Origin: Bacteroidales bacterium
GTDB lineage: Bacteria; Bacteroidota; Bacteroidia; Bacteroidales; Muribaculaceae
DNA length: 64,000 nucleotides
Assembly (NCBI GenBank): GCA_015061085.1
Contig: SUXG01000008.1
Location: 1-64,000, forward strand
Direction: 5' to 3'
Made by a program: the position numbers and the translations under genes
The notes under the pieces: model-generated
Told to the model about the DNA's origin: nothing
The model's database searches: none
What the model saw: the letters and a program-made list of their open reading frames with translations, nothing else
Shown here: positions 8,986-15,823 of the stretch, one piece after another
How positions within the stretch are numbered: position 1 is the first letter of the stretch
Layout: each line of letters opens with the position of its first letter

Positions 8986-9519
8986 TTATAAGAAACGTAT
9001 TAGGAGCGCAAAAAGTATAAGTCCGATGCAAATAGAGAAACCTGTCATCATTTTTGCCTTTCGAGCAACCTCGTGGCTTTCAACTACTTTGCCCTCTTTC
9101 CATAGACGATCGGCACGGTGGCTCATGATGATGGCTACAATACCTGTCGGGAAGAAGAAAAATATAGTCGCAATGATAGCAAGTGACATCCATGTCTTGG
9201 GTGGTTGCGTAGTGTCTTCATTGTCGTTGAGGGGAGACACATCCGTATCGGCAGGAATAAAGGAGCGGAAACGCAGTGGGATATTCTCGTTGACCGCAGG
9301 AGCTGAGTCAGACACAGTTATAGGTGTCGGAGTCGGGTGGCAGATGTCGTAGATATGATTGCGATAAAATCGGCAGATGTCGGCTACTTCTCGCGCCTGT
9401 TGCCAGTCAGTCATGCCTTTGCACCATACGTAGGTTGATGGACGCACACCGACAGCCGGCATCTCTTGTGGGAGAAATGGTCCGCATTGTTTATCGTCTA
9501 TTATAGCGAAATATTTCAT
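8986..9519 (-). CDS. GYF_2 plus CD225-like membrane protein, 177 aa
   Basis: N-terminal GYF_2 (DUF4339) domain, residues ~2-50 (FAIIDDKQCGPFLPQEM, VWCKGMTDWQQA). A polar linker follows. Then comes a two-pass CD225/dispanin-like module (from about 107): a first membrane helix SLAIIATIFFFFPTGIVAIIM, the conserved amphipathic stretch HRADRLWKEGKVVESHEVARKAK, and a second helix. GYF domains bind Pro-rich or short peptide ligands. The bacterial architecture is widespread in Bacteroidetes but has no assigned function. It is one of three such genes between 8.9 and 12.7 kb, and the murein-recycling genes lie between them. Confidence 0.82.
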   Translation of the reverse strand: MKYFAIIDDKQCGPFLPQEMPAVGVRPSTYVWCKGMTDWQQAREVADICRFYRNHIYDICHPTPTPITVSDSAPAVNENIPLRFRSFIPADTDVSPLNDNEDTTQPPKTWMSLAIIATIFFFFPTGIVAIIMSHRADRLWKEGKVVESHEVARKAKMMTGFSICIGLILFALLIRFL

Positions 9520-9556
9520 TGTTATCGTTCGTTGCTGTGGATAATATTGATGAGGT

Positions 9557-10693
9557 TTATAATGGTGTTACGCCGATACCTGCTGAGTCGGGCAGAGTGA
9601 CTTTCCCTTCGACTATTTTCAACCCAACAAAGCAGTCGTTGGAGATAAGCAGATTGCCATCAAGGTCTGCCCAATCGACAAGAGGGGATAGTTGAGCGGC
9701 GGCAGTGACAGCACATGAAGTCTCTGTCATACAGCCAATCATCACTTTCATGTCGAGTGCTCTTGCGAGAGTAATCATCTTGTAGGCTTCGTGCATACCG
9801 GTGCTTTTCATCAACTTGATGTTGATGCCGTCGTAAACACCTTTGAAGCGTGTGATGTCGGGGAGACGTTGGAATGCTTCGTCGGCGATGATTGGTAGAG
9901 GAGAACGCTCTCGAAGCCATGCTGTCTCGTCAATCATCTCTTTTGGCATCGGTTGCTCCACAAAGAGACAACCACGCTCCTTGAGCCAATGTATCATTTC
10001 GAGTGCATGCTCTTTGGAGTTCCATCCTTGATTGACATCGACGCAAATCGGACGGTCGGTCATCGAACGAATGGTCTCAATCGTGGCGCGATCGTTGTCG
10101 AGACCCATTTTGACTTTAAGCACTTTGTAGGGATAGGCTTCCTCCACCTTCTGACGTACCACCTCTTCGGTGTCAATACCTATGGTGAACGATGTCAAAG
10201 GGGTGTGGTCAGGGTTAAGTCCCCAGATTTTATACCATGGTTGACCCATGATTTTGCCGAGAAGGTCGTGGAGAGCAATGTCGATAGATGCTTTTGCTGC
10301 ACGGTTGTCCTTGTCAATGGAGTCGATATATGCGAGAATATCTTCCAAACGAAATGGGTCGGAAAATTGACCGAGATCTACTTTTGACAAGAAACGACAC
10401 ACGCTGTCGATGCTTTCTCCCAAATAAGGAGGCATAGATGCTTCTCCATAGCCTGTAAATCCTTCGTAGTCGATGCGTACAAGCACATCGGGGGTTGTCG
10501 TTCTACTTGATTTGGCGAGGTTGAACGCATGGCGCAACTTTAGCTCGTATGGCGTGAATGACAATCGTATTTTGCCGGATGATGGTTGCGATAGCCATTT
10601 CCCAGTCAGACGTTCTGCAGAAGATAGCGAAAGAGGAGACGAGAGTGCTAATGCTCCAAATCCTATGGCTGTGATGAATTGTCGGCGTTTCAT
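9557..10693 (-). CDS. Dipeptide epimerase (L-Ala-D/L-Glu epimerase type)
   Basis: Enolase-superfamily enzyme expected to epimerise L-Ala-D-Glu from peptidoglycan to L-Ala-L-Glu, as YkfB/YcjG do. The start at 10693 (MKRRQFITAIGFGALALSS) gives a twin-Arg-like or Sec signal and lies 19 nt after the preceding stop. An earlier in-frame ATG at 10771 would overlap the upstream gene heavily. Visible are the catalytic KxK (VLKVKMGLD), metal ligands in CVDVNQGW, FVEQPMP and IIADEAF, and the second base Lys in NIKLMKSTG. The export-like N-terminus is unusual for a recycling enzyme, but the adjacent NlpC/P60 peptidase is also exported, which suggests periplasmic processing. Substrate is inferred from context. 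Confidence 0.88.
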   Translation of the reverse strand: MKRRQFITAIGFGALALSSPLSLSSAERLTGKWLSQPSSGKIRLSFTPYELKLRHAFNLAKSSRTTTPDVLVRIDYEGFTGYGEASMPPYLGESIDSVCRFLSKVDLGQFSDPFRLEDILAYIDSIDKDNRAAKASIDIALHDLLGKIMGQPWYKIWGLNPDHTPLTSFTIGIDTEEVVRQKVEEAYPYKVLKVKMGLDNDRATIETIRSMTDRPICVDVNQGWNSKEHALEMIHWLKERGCLFVEQPMPKEMIDETAWLRERSPLPIIADEAFQRLPDITRFKGVYDGINIKLMKSTGMHEAYKMITLARALDMKVMIGCMTETSCAVTAAAQLSPLVDWADLDGNLLISNDCFVGLKIVEGKVTLPDSAGIGVTPL

Positions 10694-10712
10694 GTCGTGC
10701 TTGCAGATAGTG

Positions 10713-11696
10713 TTAGTGTGCAAGATTGTACCATGGGTGGTCGTAAATAGACCAAATGCCATCTGTGCCAATCATGCCATCAATTCGTTTGATTTTCAGG
10801 AGATTGTATTTGAGATAGTCCTTATCGTCGGGATTGAGGCTATTGATTTTGACCTGTCCGGAGCTGTGGATAAATCGACCGTCGCCGATGTAGATGCCGA
10901 CATGGTTGACCTTGCCGGTAGAAGTGCCGAAGAATAGCAAGTCGCCTTTCTTAGCCTCTTTGATAGAAGATACGGTTTTGCCGGTCAACGCTTGTTGAGA
11001 AGCATCACGACGAAGGATGATGCCACATGACAGATAGCAGACTTTGACAAGTCCTGAACAGTCGTTCATGCGAGGAGAAGTGCCACCCCAAAGATAGACG
11101 CGTCCCATAAGAGCCATAGCTGTGTCAATAATCTTGTCGGCGTCAAACTGTCGGTCGGTAAGCGCCGGAGCATCAAGACGAGAGAAACCGGAGAGTACGT
11201 TGAGATTATTGTCAACATAGACAACGCCTTTTCTTAGGTCAGGCGTCCAAATATCGAGGTAGGTGTCGCTATTATTGTCGTATATCACCCCGTCGTTATT
11301 AGTCGGATTCTGTATCTGAAGCACGTTGCCAAGCAGAAGGTCGCTGACCACGTTACCTTCTTTGTCGAGTAGGGCAGTCTCGGTGTCGGTTACCATCACC
11401 TTGTGAGATTTGCGCCATTGGTCATACTTTTGTTGTGACATGGTCTCAATTGTGTTGGCAGGAACGTAGCCGATGTATTCATCAGGAAGTTCTACCTTCC
11501 ACCATGAGCCGTCTTTTTGCAAAAGTTTCATAGGAGTACCCATGCCGGCTTGTGTGCACATTTCTGATGCGTGACGTGGCTCGGTTCGCAAAGATGTCAC
11601 TGCAGTCTTGACGACAGCCCATTCTTGAGCACTGATAGCAACGCATAGTGTCAAAAAAACTAATGAGAATATGTGTCGTAGAGAAGATCGTTTCAT
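10713..11696 (-). CDS. NlpC/P60 peptidase with SH3 domains (YkfC-like)
   Basis: A 327-aa secreted cysteine peptidase. A signal peptide (MKRSSLRHIFSLVFLTLCVA) is followed by bacterial SH3-like domains (about 25-170) and a C-terminal NlpC/P60 domain. Catalytic residues are Cys in MNDCSGLVK, His in VNHVGIYIGDG and the third polar His in RFIHSSG. The architecture matches gamma-D-glutamyl-L-diamino-acid endopeptidases that cut free murein peptides and release L-Ala-D-Glu. The next gene encodes the dipeptide epimerase that would use this product, the same pairing as ykfC-ykfB of Bacillus subtilis. Confidence 0.9.
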   Translation of the reverse strand: MKRSSLRHIFSLVFLTLCVAISAQEWAVVKTAVTSLRTEPRHASEMCTQAGMGTPMKLLQKDGSWWKVELPDEYIGYVPANTIETMSQQKYDQWRKSHKVMVTDTETALLDKEGNVVSDLLLGNVLQIQNPTNNDGVIYDNNSDTYLDIWTPDLRKGVVYVDNNLNVLSGFSRLDAPALTDRQFDADKIIDTAMALMGRVYLWGGTSPRMNDCSGLVKVCYLSCGIILRRDASQQALTGKTVSSIKEAKKGDLLFFGTSTGKVNHVGIYIGDGRFIHSSGQVKINSLNPDDKDYLKYNLLKIKRIDGMIGTDGIWSIYDHPWYNLAH

Positions 11697-11710
11697 GATG
11701 TAGGCTGATG

Positions 11711-11974
11711 TTATATAAGTGTGTATAAAATGAATGAAATGATGCCTAAAGCGCTTATAGCCAGCGAAAGGAGAGTCATTTTCTTTGCTGAATAATTTTT
11801 TGTTTCGGCGTCGATTATATTCCCGGATTTGTAGGCATTGTTAGCTTCACGACTGAATATAAAGCCCACAACTCCGAATACACTGCCAATCATGAATGTG
11901 AATGCTGCGCCCAGCAGAGCACCAGCAATTGCCCATGGCATCCAATTGGTCGGTTTGTTATTTCCTGACATCAT
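11711..11974 (-). CDS. CD225/dispanin-like small membrane protein, 87 aa
   Basis: Two membrane helices (about residues 13-37 and 65-87) separated by the amphipathic segment SREANNAYKSGNIIDAETKNYSAKK, the CD225-like signature also present in the neighbours. It lacks the N-terminal GYF_2 domain found in the other two copies. The start ATG overlaps the stop of the upstream gene by one base (TAATG); a second Met lies directly after the first. It may form hetero-oligomers with the GYF-bearing paralogues. Function unknown. Confidence 0.78.
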   Translation of the reverse strand: MMSGNNKPTNWMPWAIAGALLGAAFTFMIGSVFGVVGFIFSREANNAYKSGNIIDAETKNYSAKKMTLLSLAISALGIISFILYTLI

Positions 11975-12669
11975 TATAACGATAACATAAAATAAATAAA
12001 ACTACCAATGATATCGAGCGCTGTAGCCGCAAAGGCAATAATTGTCATGGTACGAGCCGTTGAGTTTTCTTTTTCAGCCATTTCAATACGACCTTCTCGA
12101 TAAAGATTGTTGGCATCGTTGGCTTTTACGATTGCTATTATGCCGAAAATGCAACCAATGCAAGAGCATAGAAATCCTAATACAGTGCTTGTAATAGCCC
12201 ACGGCATCCAATTGGTGTGAATAGGTGTGTATTGCTGATTGTTGTAAACATTTTGTCCCGGCGCATATTGGGGCGTTTGAGTATTTGCAAAAGGAGGCGG
12301 AGCCTGAGGACTGAATAGCTTTTGAAGTTCCGGTATTTGTCCTGCCGGAGTCCAATTATTCATTCCGTTTTTCCAAACATGTGTGTCAGCTTGCAATCCT
12401 TTATTCAATAGTTCATTAATTGAAAATGGTCCTGCCTGCTGATTGTTGACAATCATAAAATAATAGTCGTCTTCGGCTTTTTGAGGAGAGTTAAGATTAT
12501 CAATAAAAATTTTGAGTTCAGCTATTTCAGATGCTTTAACCCATGATGGCAAACCTTCTGTCCATACGTCGGAATTGTAGTTGAGCCCGTATTTCACGAG
12601 TTCTTCTTTATTCATAGGACCCTGCTGGGTATTATTGTAAATTATGTAATATAGCATATAATTGTTCAT
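11974..12669 (-). CDS. Tandem GYF_2 plus CD225-like membrane protein, 231 aa
   Basis: Two GYF_2 domains in tandem: residues ~5-55 (YYIIYNNTQQGPMNKEELVKYG, VWTEGLPSWVKASE) and ~67-118 (YYFMIVNNQQAGPFSINELL, VWKNGMNNWTPAGQ). A Pro/Gln/Asn-rich linker (APPPFANTQTPQYAPGQNVY) follows, then a two-helix CD225-like module with KANDANNLYREGRIEMAEKENSTAR. The Pro-rich linker resembles a potential ligand for the GYF domains themselves. First gene of the minus-strand run 12669-9557, with a consensus promoter just upstream. ATG at 12657 is an alternative start. Confidence 0.82.
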   Translation of the reverse strand: MNNYMLYYIIYNNTQQGPMNKEELVKYGLNYNSDVWTEGLPSWVKASEIAELKIFIDNLNSPQKAEDDYYFMIVNNQQAGPFSINELLNKGLQADTHVWKNGMNNWTPAGQIPELQKLFSPQAPPPFANTQTPQYAPGQNVYNNQQYTPIHTNWMPWAITSTVLGFLCSCIGCIFGIIAIVKANDANNLYREGRIEMAEKENSTARTMTIIAFAATALDIIGSFIYFMLSL

Positions 12670-12685
12670 TGTAATTAAGATGCTA

Positions 12686-12716
12686 CAAATTTACATTTAA
12701 TTTTTCGATTTCACAA
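12686..12716 (-). promoter_or_regulatory. Promoter of the GYF_2/murein-recycling run
   Basis: On the minus strand TTG (12716-12714), 20 nt, TAAATTTG (12693-12686), located 16 nt before the GYF_2 gene start. Confidence 0.68.
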
Positions 12717-12724
12717 TAGCAATG

Positions 12725-13771
12725 TTAGTACATCGGATTGAATGGTTTGCTTTTGACTAATTTAGAAGTAACATCACCGACGTATTTGCTGCTTTTTGAA
12801 GTGTCGAGTTTTAAAACCGGAGCGCCTTCTTTGATGTTGCAGCGATTAAGGTCGATGTAGAACATGCCGGAGTTTGTTACGATGTCGAAATAGTATCGTT
12901 TGTCTCGAGTGTTGGCAAGTGAACGCCATTGGGTGGATGATACATTAGGCTCGGTCTCAATGTTGTAAAGGTATGGCACAGAGACATTCATAACTATTGA
13001 GCGTGCGATTGAAGCCGCTGTGTCGGCGTCAGCTGTTTTGCGAACGTGGCGTGTGAAAAAGTCGGCTCTGACATATCGATCGGGACTTTTAACTGTGCCT
13101 GGCAACATGTTTGTTCCGCCGATGTTGTGCCAATAGTTAAGGATTGCTTGCATCTTAGGGAATGCCGGGTCGTTGGTAAGTGCCTGCAAGTCAGTGCCTT
13201 CGTAGATATTGACATTGCCGTTGTCAAACTCCAAGATAGCACTCTTTCCTGATGCGTCTGTAATACCCCAATGCAGCGCAGAGACGGTACCACCGTCGAA
13301 CGTTGCGCCGGAGATATTGAAATTGTGCTGTTTTAAGACGCTGACAACTTCGTCGGTGGTAGCGTTCATATCGAGCAACCAAGCGACAAACACAGCCAAC
13401 GACATCGGAGGCCGATTTTCGGTGTCAGTGTTGGAATAGACTGTCCCTTTGCAGAATAGACCATTAATGACAAGGCCCATTTCATTCATGCCCTCAGTAA
13501 TGCCACCATCGTAGCTGACAGCATAGACAGCTCCATAGCGTGAACGCCACTTGACTGAGTTCTCTTGTCGGTTGCCTTGCTTCTCCATGCCACGAGGATA
13601 GACATAGATGTTTGTCGGGATCGGTGTTTTCCAATCGAGCGAACGCCCGACGACAATCAAAGAGTTATTCCCTTCGTAAACAATTCGAGAACAGGCATTT
13701 GCATCGTTGTTGTATAAAAATAAAGCAAAGAAAGATAAGATTGCCGTAGCGATCAGACGATGTGTTTTCAT
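12725..13771 (-). CDS. Choloylglycine hydrolase-family Ntn amidase
   Basis: Linear amide C-N hydrolase family (bile salt hydrolase/penicillin V acylase). The chosen start at 13771 gives a signal peptide (MKTHRLIATAILSFFALFLY) ending at ANA, with the N-terminal nucleophile Cys27 directly after it (ANACSRIVYEG). The later VVGRSLDWKTP segment supplies the conserved Arg and Asp. An upstream ATG at 13807 would only lengthen the leader. The product is about 348 aa, usual for the family, and probably periplasmic. Bile salt or N-acyl amino acid hydrolysis is possible. The sequence alone does not decide the substrate. Confidence 0.9.
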   Translation of the reverse strand: MKTHRLIATAILSFFALFLYNNDANACSRIVYEGNNSLIVVGRSLDWKTPIPTNIYVYPRGMEKQGNRQENSVKWRSRYGAVYAVSYDGGITEGMNEMGLVINGLFCKGTVYSNTDTENRPPMSLAVFVAWLLDMNATTDEVVSVLKQHNFNISGATFDGGTVSALHWGITDASGKSAILEFDNGNVNIYEGTDLQALTNDPAFPKMQAILNYWHNIGGTNMLPGTVKSPDRYVRADFFTRHVRKTADADTAASIARSIVMNVSVPYLYNIETEPNVSSTQWRSLANTRDKRYYFDIVTNSGMFYIDLNRCNIKEGAPVLKLDTSKSSKYVGDVTSKLVKSKPFNPMY

Positions 13772-13822
13772 AGTATTGATAATTTTTTGTTTGCAGTTAA
13801 AACACAAATCGTAGGATAGATG

Positions 13823-13854
13823 TTTGGCAAAGATTTAAGAAATGACTAAATTTG
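13823..13854 (+). promoter_or_regulatory. Promoter of the DUF4406-like/cutC operon
   Basis: TTTG (13823-13826), 20 nt, TAAATTTG (13847-13854), 16 nt before the start codon at 13871. Confidence 0.72.
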
Positions 13855-13870
13855 TAAAAAAATAGAAGAA

Positions 13871-14185
13871 ATGGTAGGCAAATATAAAGTGATTACATTG
13901 TGTGGCAGCACGCGATTTAAGGATGAATTTATCGCAGTTCAGAAAAAGTTGTCATTGGAAGGCAATATTGTTGTGTCGGTAGGATTATTTGGACATAGTG
14001 GCGATGAGGAGGTGTCGCGTCCCGGTGTCAAAGAGATGCTCGATGATATGCACCTTCGCAAAATCGACATGGCAGACGAAGTATTTGTAATAAACGTAGG
14101 TGGTTATATTGGCAATAGCACACGACGTGAAATTGAGTATGCCGTTTCGCAAGGAAAGAAAGTAAATTATCTTGAAAATAAATGA
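13871..14185 (+). CDS. DUF4406/nucleoside deoxyribosyltransferase-like protein
   Basis: A 104-aa Rossmann-like protein with VITLCGSTRFKDEF at the N-terminus, the core DMHLRKIDMADEVFVINVGGYIGNSTRREIEYA, and a terminal strand GKKVNYLE. This pattern matches the DUF4406/nucleoside 2-deoxyribosyltransferase-like superfamily, which binds nucleotides or nucleosides. Catalytic Glu candidates are present in the REIEYA helix. Substrate unknown. It is the first gene of a two-gene unit with cutC. Confidence 0.75.
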   Translation: MVGKYKVITLCGSTRFKDEFIAVQKKLSLEGNIVVSVGLFGHSGDEEVSRPGVKEMLDDMHLRKIDMADEVFVINVGGYIGNSTRREIEYAVSQGKKVNYLENK

Positions 14186-14198
14186 GAAGATATCTGTT

Positions 14199-14945
14199 AT
14201 GGGTAAGAGAATAGAAATATGTGCAAATTCGGCTCAGAGTGCGTTGTTGGCGCAAAAAGGCGGTGCTTACAGAGTGGAACTGTGTGCCGGAATTCCGGAA
14301 GGAGGCACAACACCTTCAGCCGGTGAAATCTGTGTTGCGAGAGCCTTGCTTAAGGAAACACGACTGAATGTCATTATACGTCCGCGAGGTGGAGATTTCC
14401 TTTATTCGGAGTTGGAGCAAGAAATAATGTTGCGTGACATAGAGTTGTGTCGTAGCGTTGGAGTTGATGGTGTAGTAATCGGTTGTCTTACAGCAGACGG
14501 AGATGTTGATATTCCGGCAATGAATCGTTTGATGGAAGCAGCAGAAGGTTTGGATGTGACATTCCATAGAGCGTTCGACATGTGTCGCGATCCACAAAAA
14601 GCGTTGGAAGATATTATATCGTTGGGTTGTAATCGTATTTTGACTTCAGGCCAGGCTTCTACAGCAGAGCAAGGCATCGACATGATAGCCGAACTTGTGA
14701 AGCAAGCCGATGGTCGCATTATCATTATGCCGGGTTGCGGTGTGCGTCCCAATAATATACGAAAGATAGCTGATGCCACCGGGGCGACAGAGTTTCATTC
14801 GTCGGCTCGTTCATCGATTGAAAGTGGTATGGTCTATAGAAATCCGGCAGTGTCAATGGGAGGCACAGTGGTGGTCGATGAGTATCGCCAAGATGTCACA
14901 AATCCTCACATCGTTCTCGATTTACGTGAAGCTCTTGAAGCTTAA
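14199..14945 (+). CDS. cutC: CutC-family protein
   Basis: TIM-barrel CutC protein, historically tied to copper homeostasis in E. coli, although the direct copper role is debated. Start at 14199 (MGKRIEICANSAQSALLAQ) aligns with the family N-terminus. An in-frame ATG at 14172 would overlap the preceding gene by 14 bases. Conserved segments are RVELCAGIPEGGTTPS, IRPRGGDFLYSE, GVVIGCLTADGDVD, TFHRAFDMCRDP, RILTSGQ and EFHSSAR. About 248 aa, full length, cytoplasmic. Ends at a strong hairpin. Confidence 0.92.
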   Translation: MGKRIEICANSAQSALLAQKGGAYRVELCAGIPEGGTTPSAGEICVARALLKETRLNVIIRPRGGDFLYSELEQEIMLRDIELCRSVGVDGVVIGCLTADGDVDIPAMNRLMEAAEGLDVTFHRAFDMCRDPQKALEDIISLGCNRILTSGQASTAEQGIDMIAELVKQADGRIIIMPGCGVRPNNIRKIADATGATEFHSSARSSIESGMVYRNPAVSMGGTVVVDEYRQDVTNPHIVLDLREALEA

Positions 14946-14987
14946 CAATTTGTGTATTATTAGATTTGTTATTCTAAATACTAATGT

Positions 14988-15022
14988 TTAGGGAGTTTGC
15001 TTAAATTGTGCAAACTCCCTAA
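14988..15022 (+). terminator. Terminator after cutC
   Basis: TTAGGGAGTTTGC (14988-15000) pairs perfectly with GCAAACTCCCTAA (15010-15022), 13 bp, then TTTTG. It lies between convergent genes and could serve both. Confidence 0.85.
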
Positions 15023-15048
15023 TTTTGTAATAATGTGATAATGTGTAT

Positions 15049-15606
15049 TTAGTTGAGGTTTATTCGCTCGAATTTGTAGCCGAGTCTGTGTAGTTCTATA
15101 GCTGCACCGATTCGGTATAACACTTTGCAAGCTCGAGCGAATGTGTGGAAAGCCATTGGAGATTGTGGCTCGATTGCGCTACGTCTGATTTGCGAGAGTG
15201 CAACCTCTGCACATTGGCGAATCACGTCTTCGATTTTGGTTGCTTCTTTGCTCTGGAGATTGAGCCCGAGAATATTTTCTAAAATATTTTCGTCCATATC
15301 GTCGAATTTGCGAGGACCGTAAAATTCTGAATATGGCATTTTTGCAAACTTTTCCCAATCTGCATCCCAACCGTATGCTATTGCCATGCCCAAATATGCA
15401 GCCCAAGCAAGCGAAACCGTCGGATAGGCAGCAATTTCTTTGACTGCATCGACCATATATTCGGGAGCAATCTCATGCCAGCGTTGATTGATGTCATCGC
15501 TCGATAGTAGAGTGCCACACAGCATTCCGTTGGATGATGCGACTTTTATCAAATCTTCTTGAAGAGTCGTTTCAAAACTGTTTAGAAAATTATAGTCTGT
15601 TTCCAT
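15049..15606 (-). CDS. Conserved hypothetical protein, about 185 aa
   Basis: I do not recognise a domain. The start at 15606 (METDYNFLNSFETTL) is preferred over the ATG at 15645. The protein is helical, soluble and without signal peptide, with aromatic-rich stretches such as SLAWAAYLGMAIAYGWDADWEKF and FHTFARACKVLYRIGAAIELHRLGY split across the middle and C-terminus. A -7-like TAACTTTG (15650-15643, minus) lies upstream. It is a monocistronic gene convergent with cutC. Confidence 0.7.
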   Translation of the reverse strand: METDYNFLNSFETTLQEDLIKVASSNGMLCGTLLSSDDINQRWHEIAPEYMVDAVKEIAAYPTVSLAWAAYLGMAIAYGWDADWEKFAKMPYSEFYGPRKFDDMDENILENILGLNLQSKEATKIEDVIRQCAEVALSQIRRSAIEPQSPMAFHTFARACKVLYRIGAAIELHRLGYKFERINLN

Positions 15607-15767
15607 TGTGTTAGTTTTTTGTCGTGAGTGTGAAAACGTTGGCAAAGTTAATAAGATTTTTTCATACTATTGATGTCCGATGGCGTTGTCTATATGTTTT
15701 TCTGTGGATACATCATGTATAGTATTATTTCTGGGTGGTCATGATGGATGAAGATGTGAGATTTGGA

Positions 15768-15804
15768 GAAAAAAAAAGAGTTCAGCGTGGAGGCTGAACT
15801 CTTT
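15768..15804 (-). terminator. Terminator of the protease/transglutaminase operon
   Basis: On the minus strand AAAGAGTTCAGC (15804-15793) pairs with GCTGAACTCTTT (15786-15775), 12 bp, followed by a T-run (A-run 15769-15774 on the plus strand). Confidence 0.88.
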
Positions 15805-15823
15805 GCGTATAGTGTGTGGAAGG

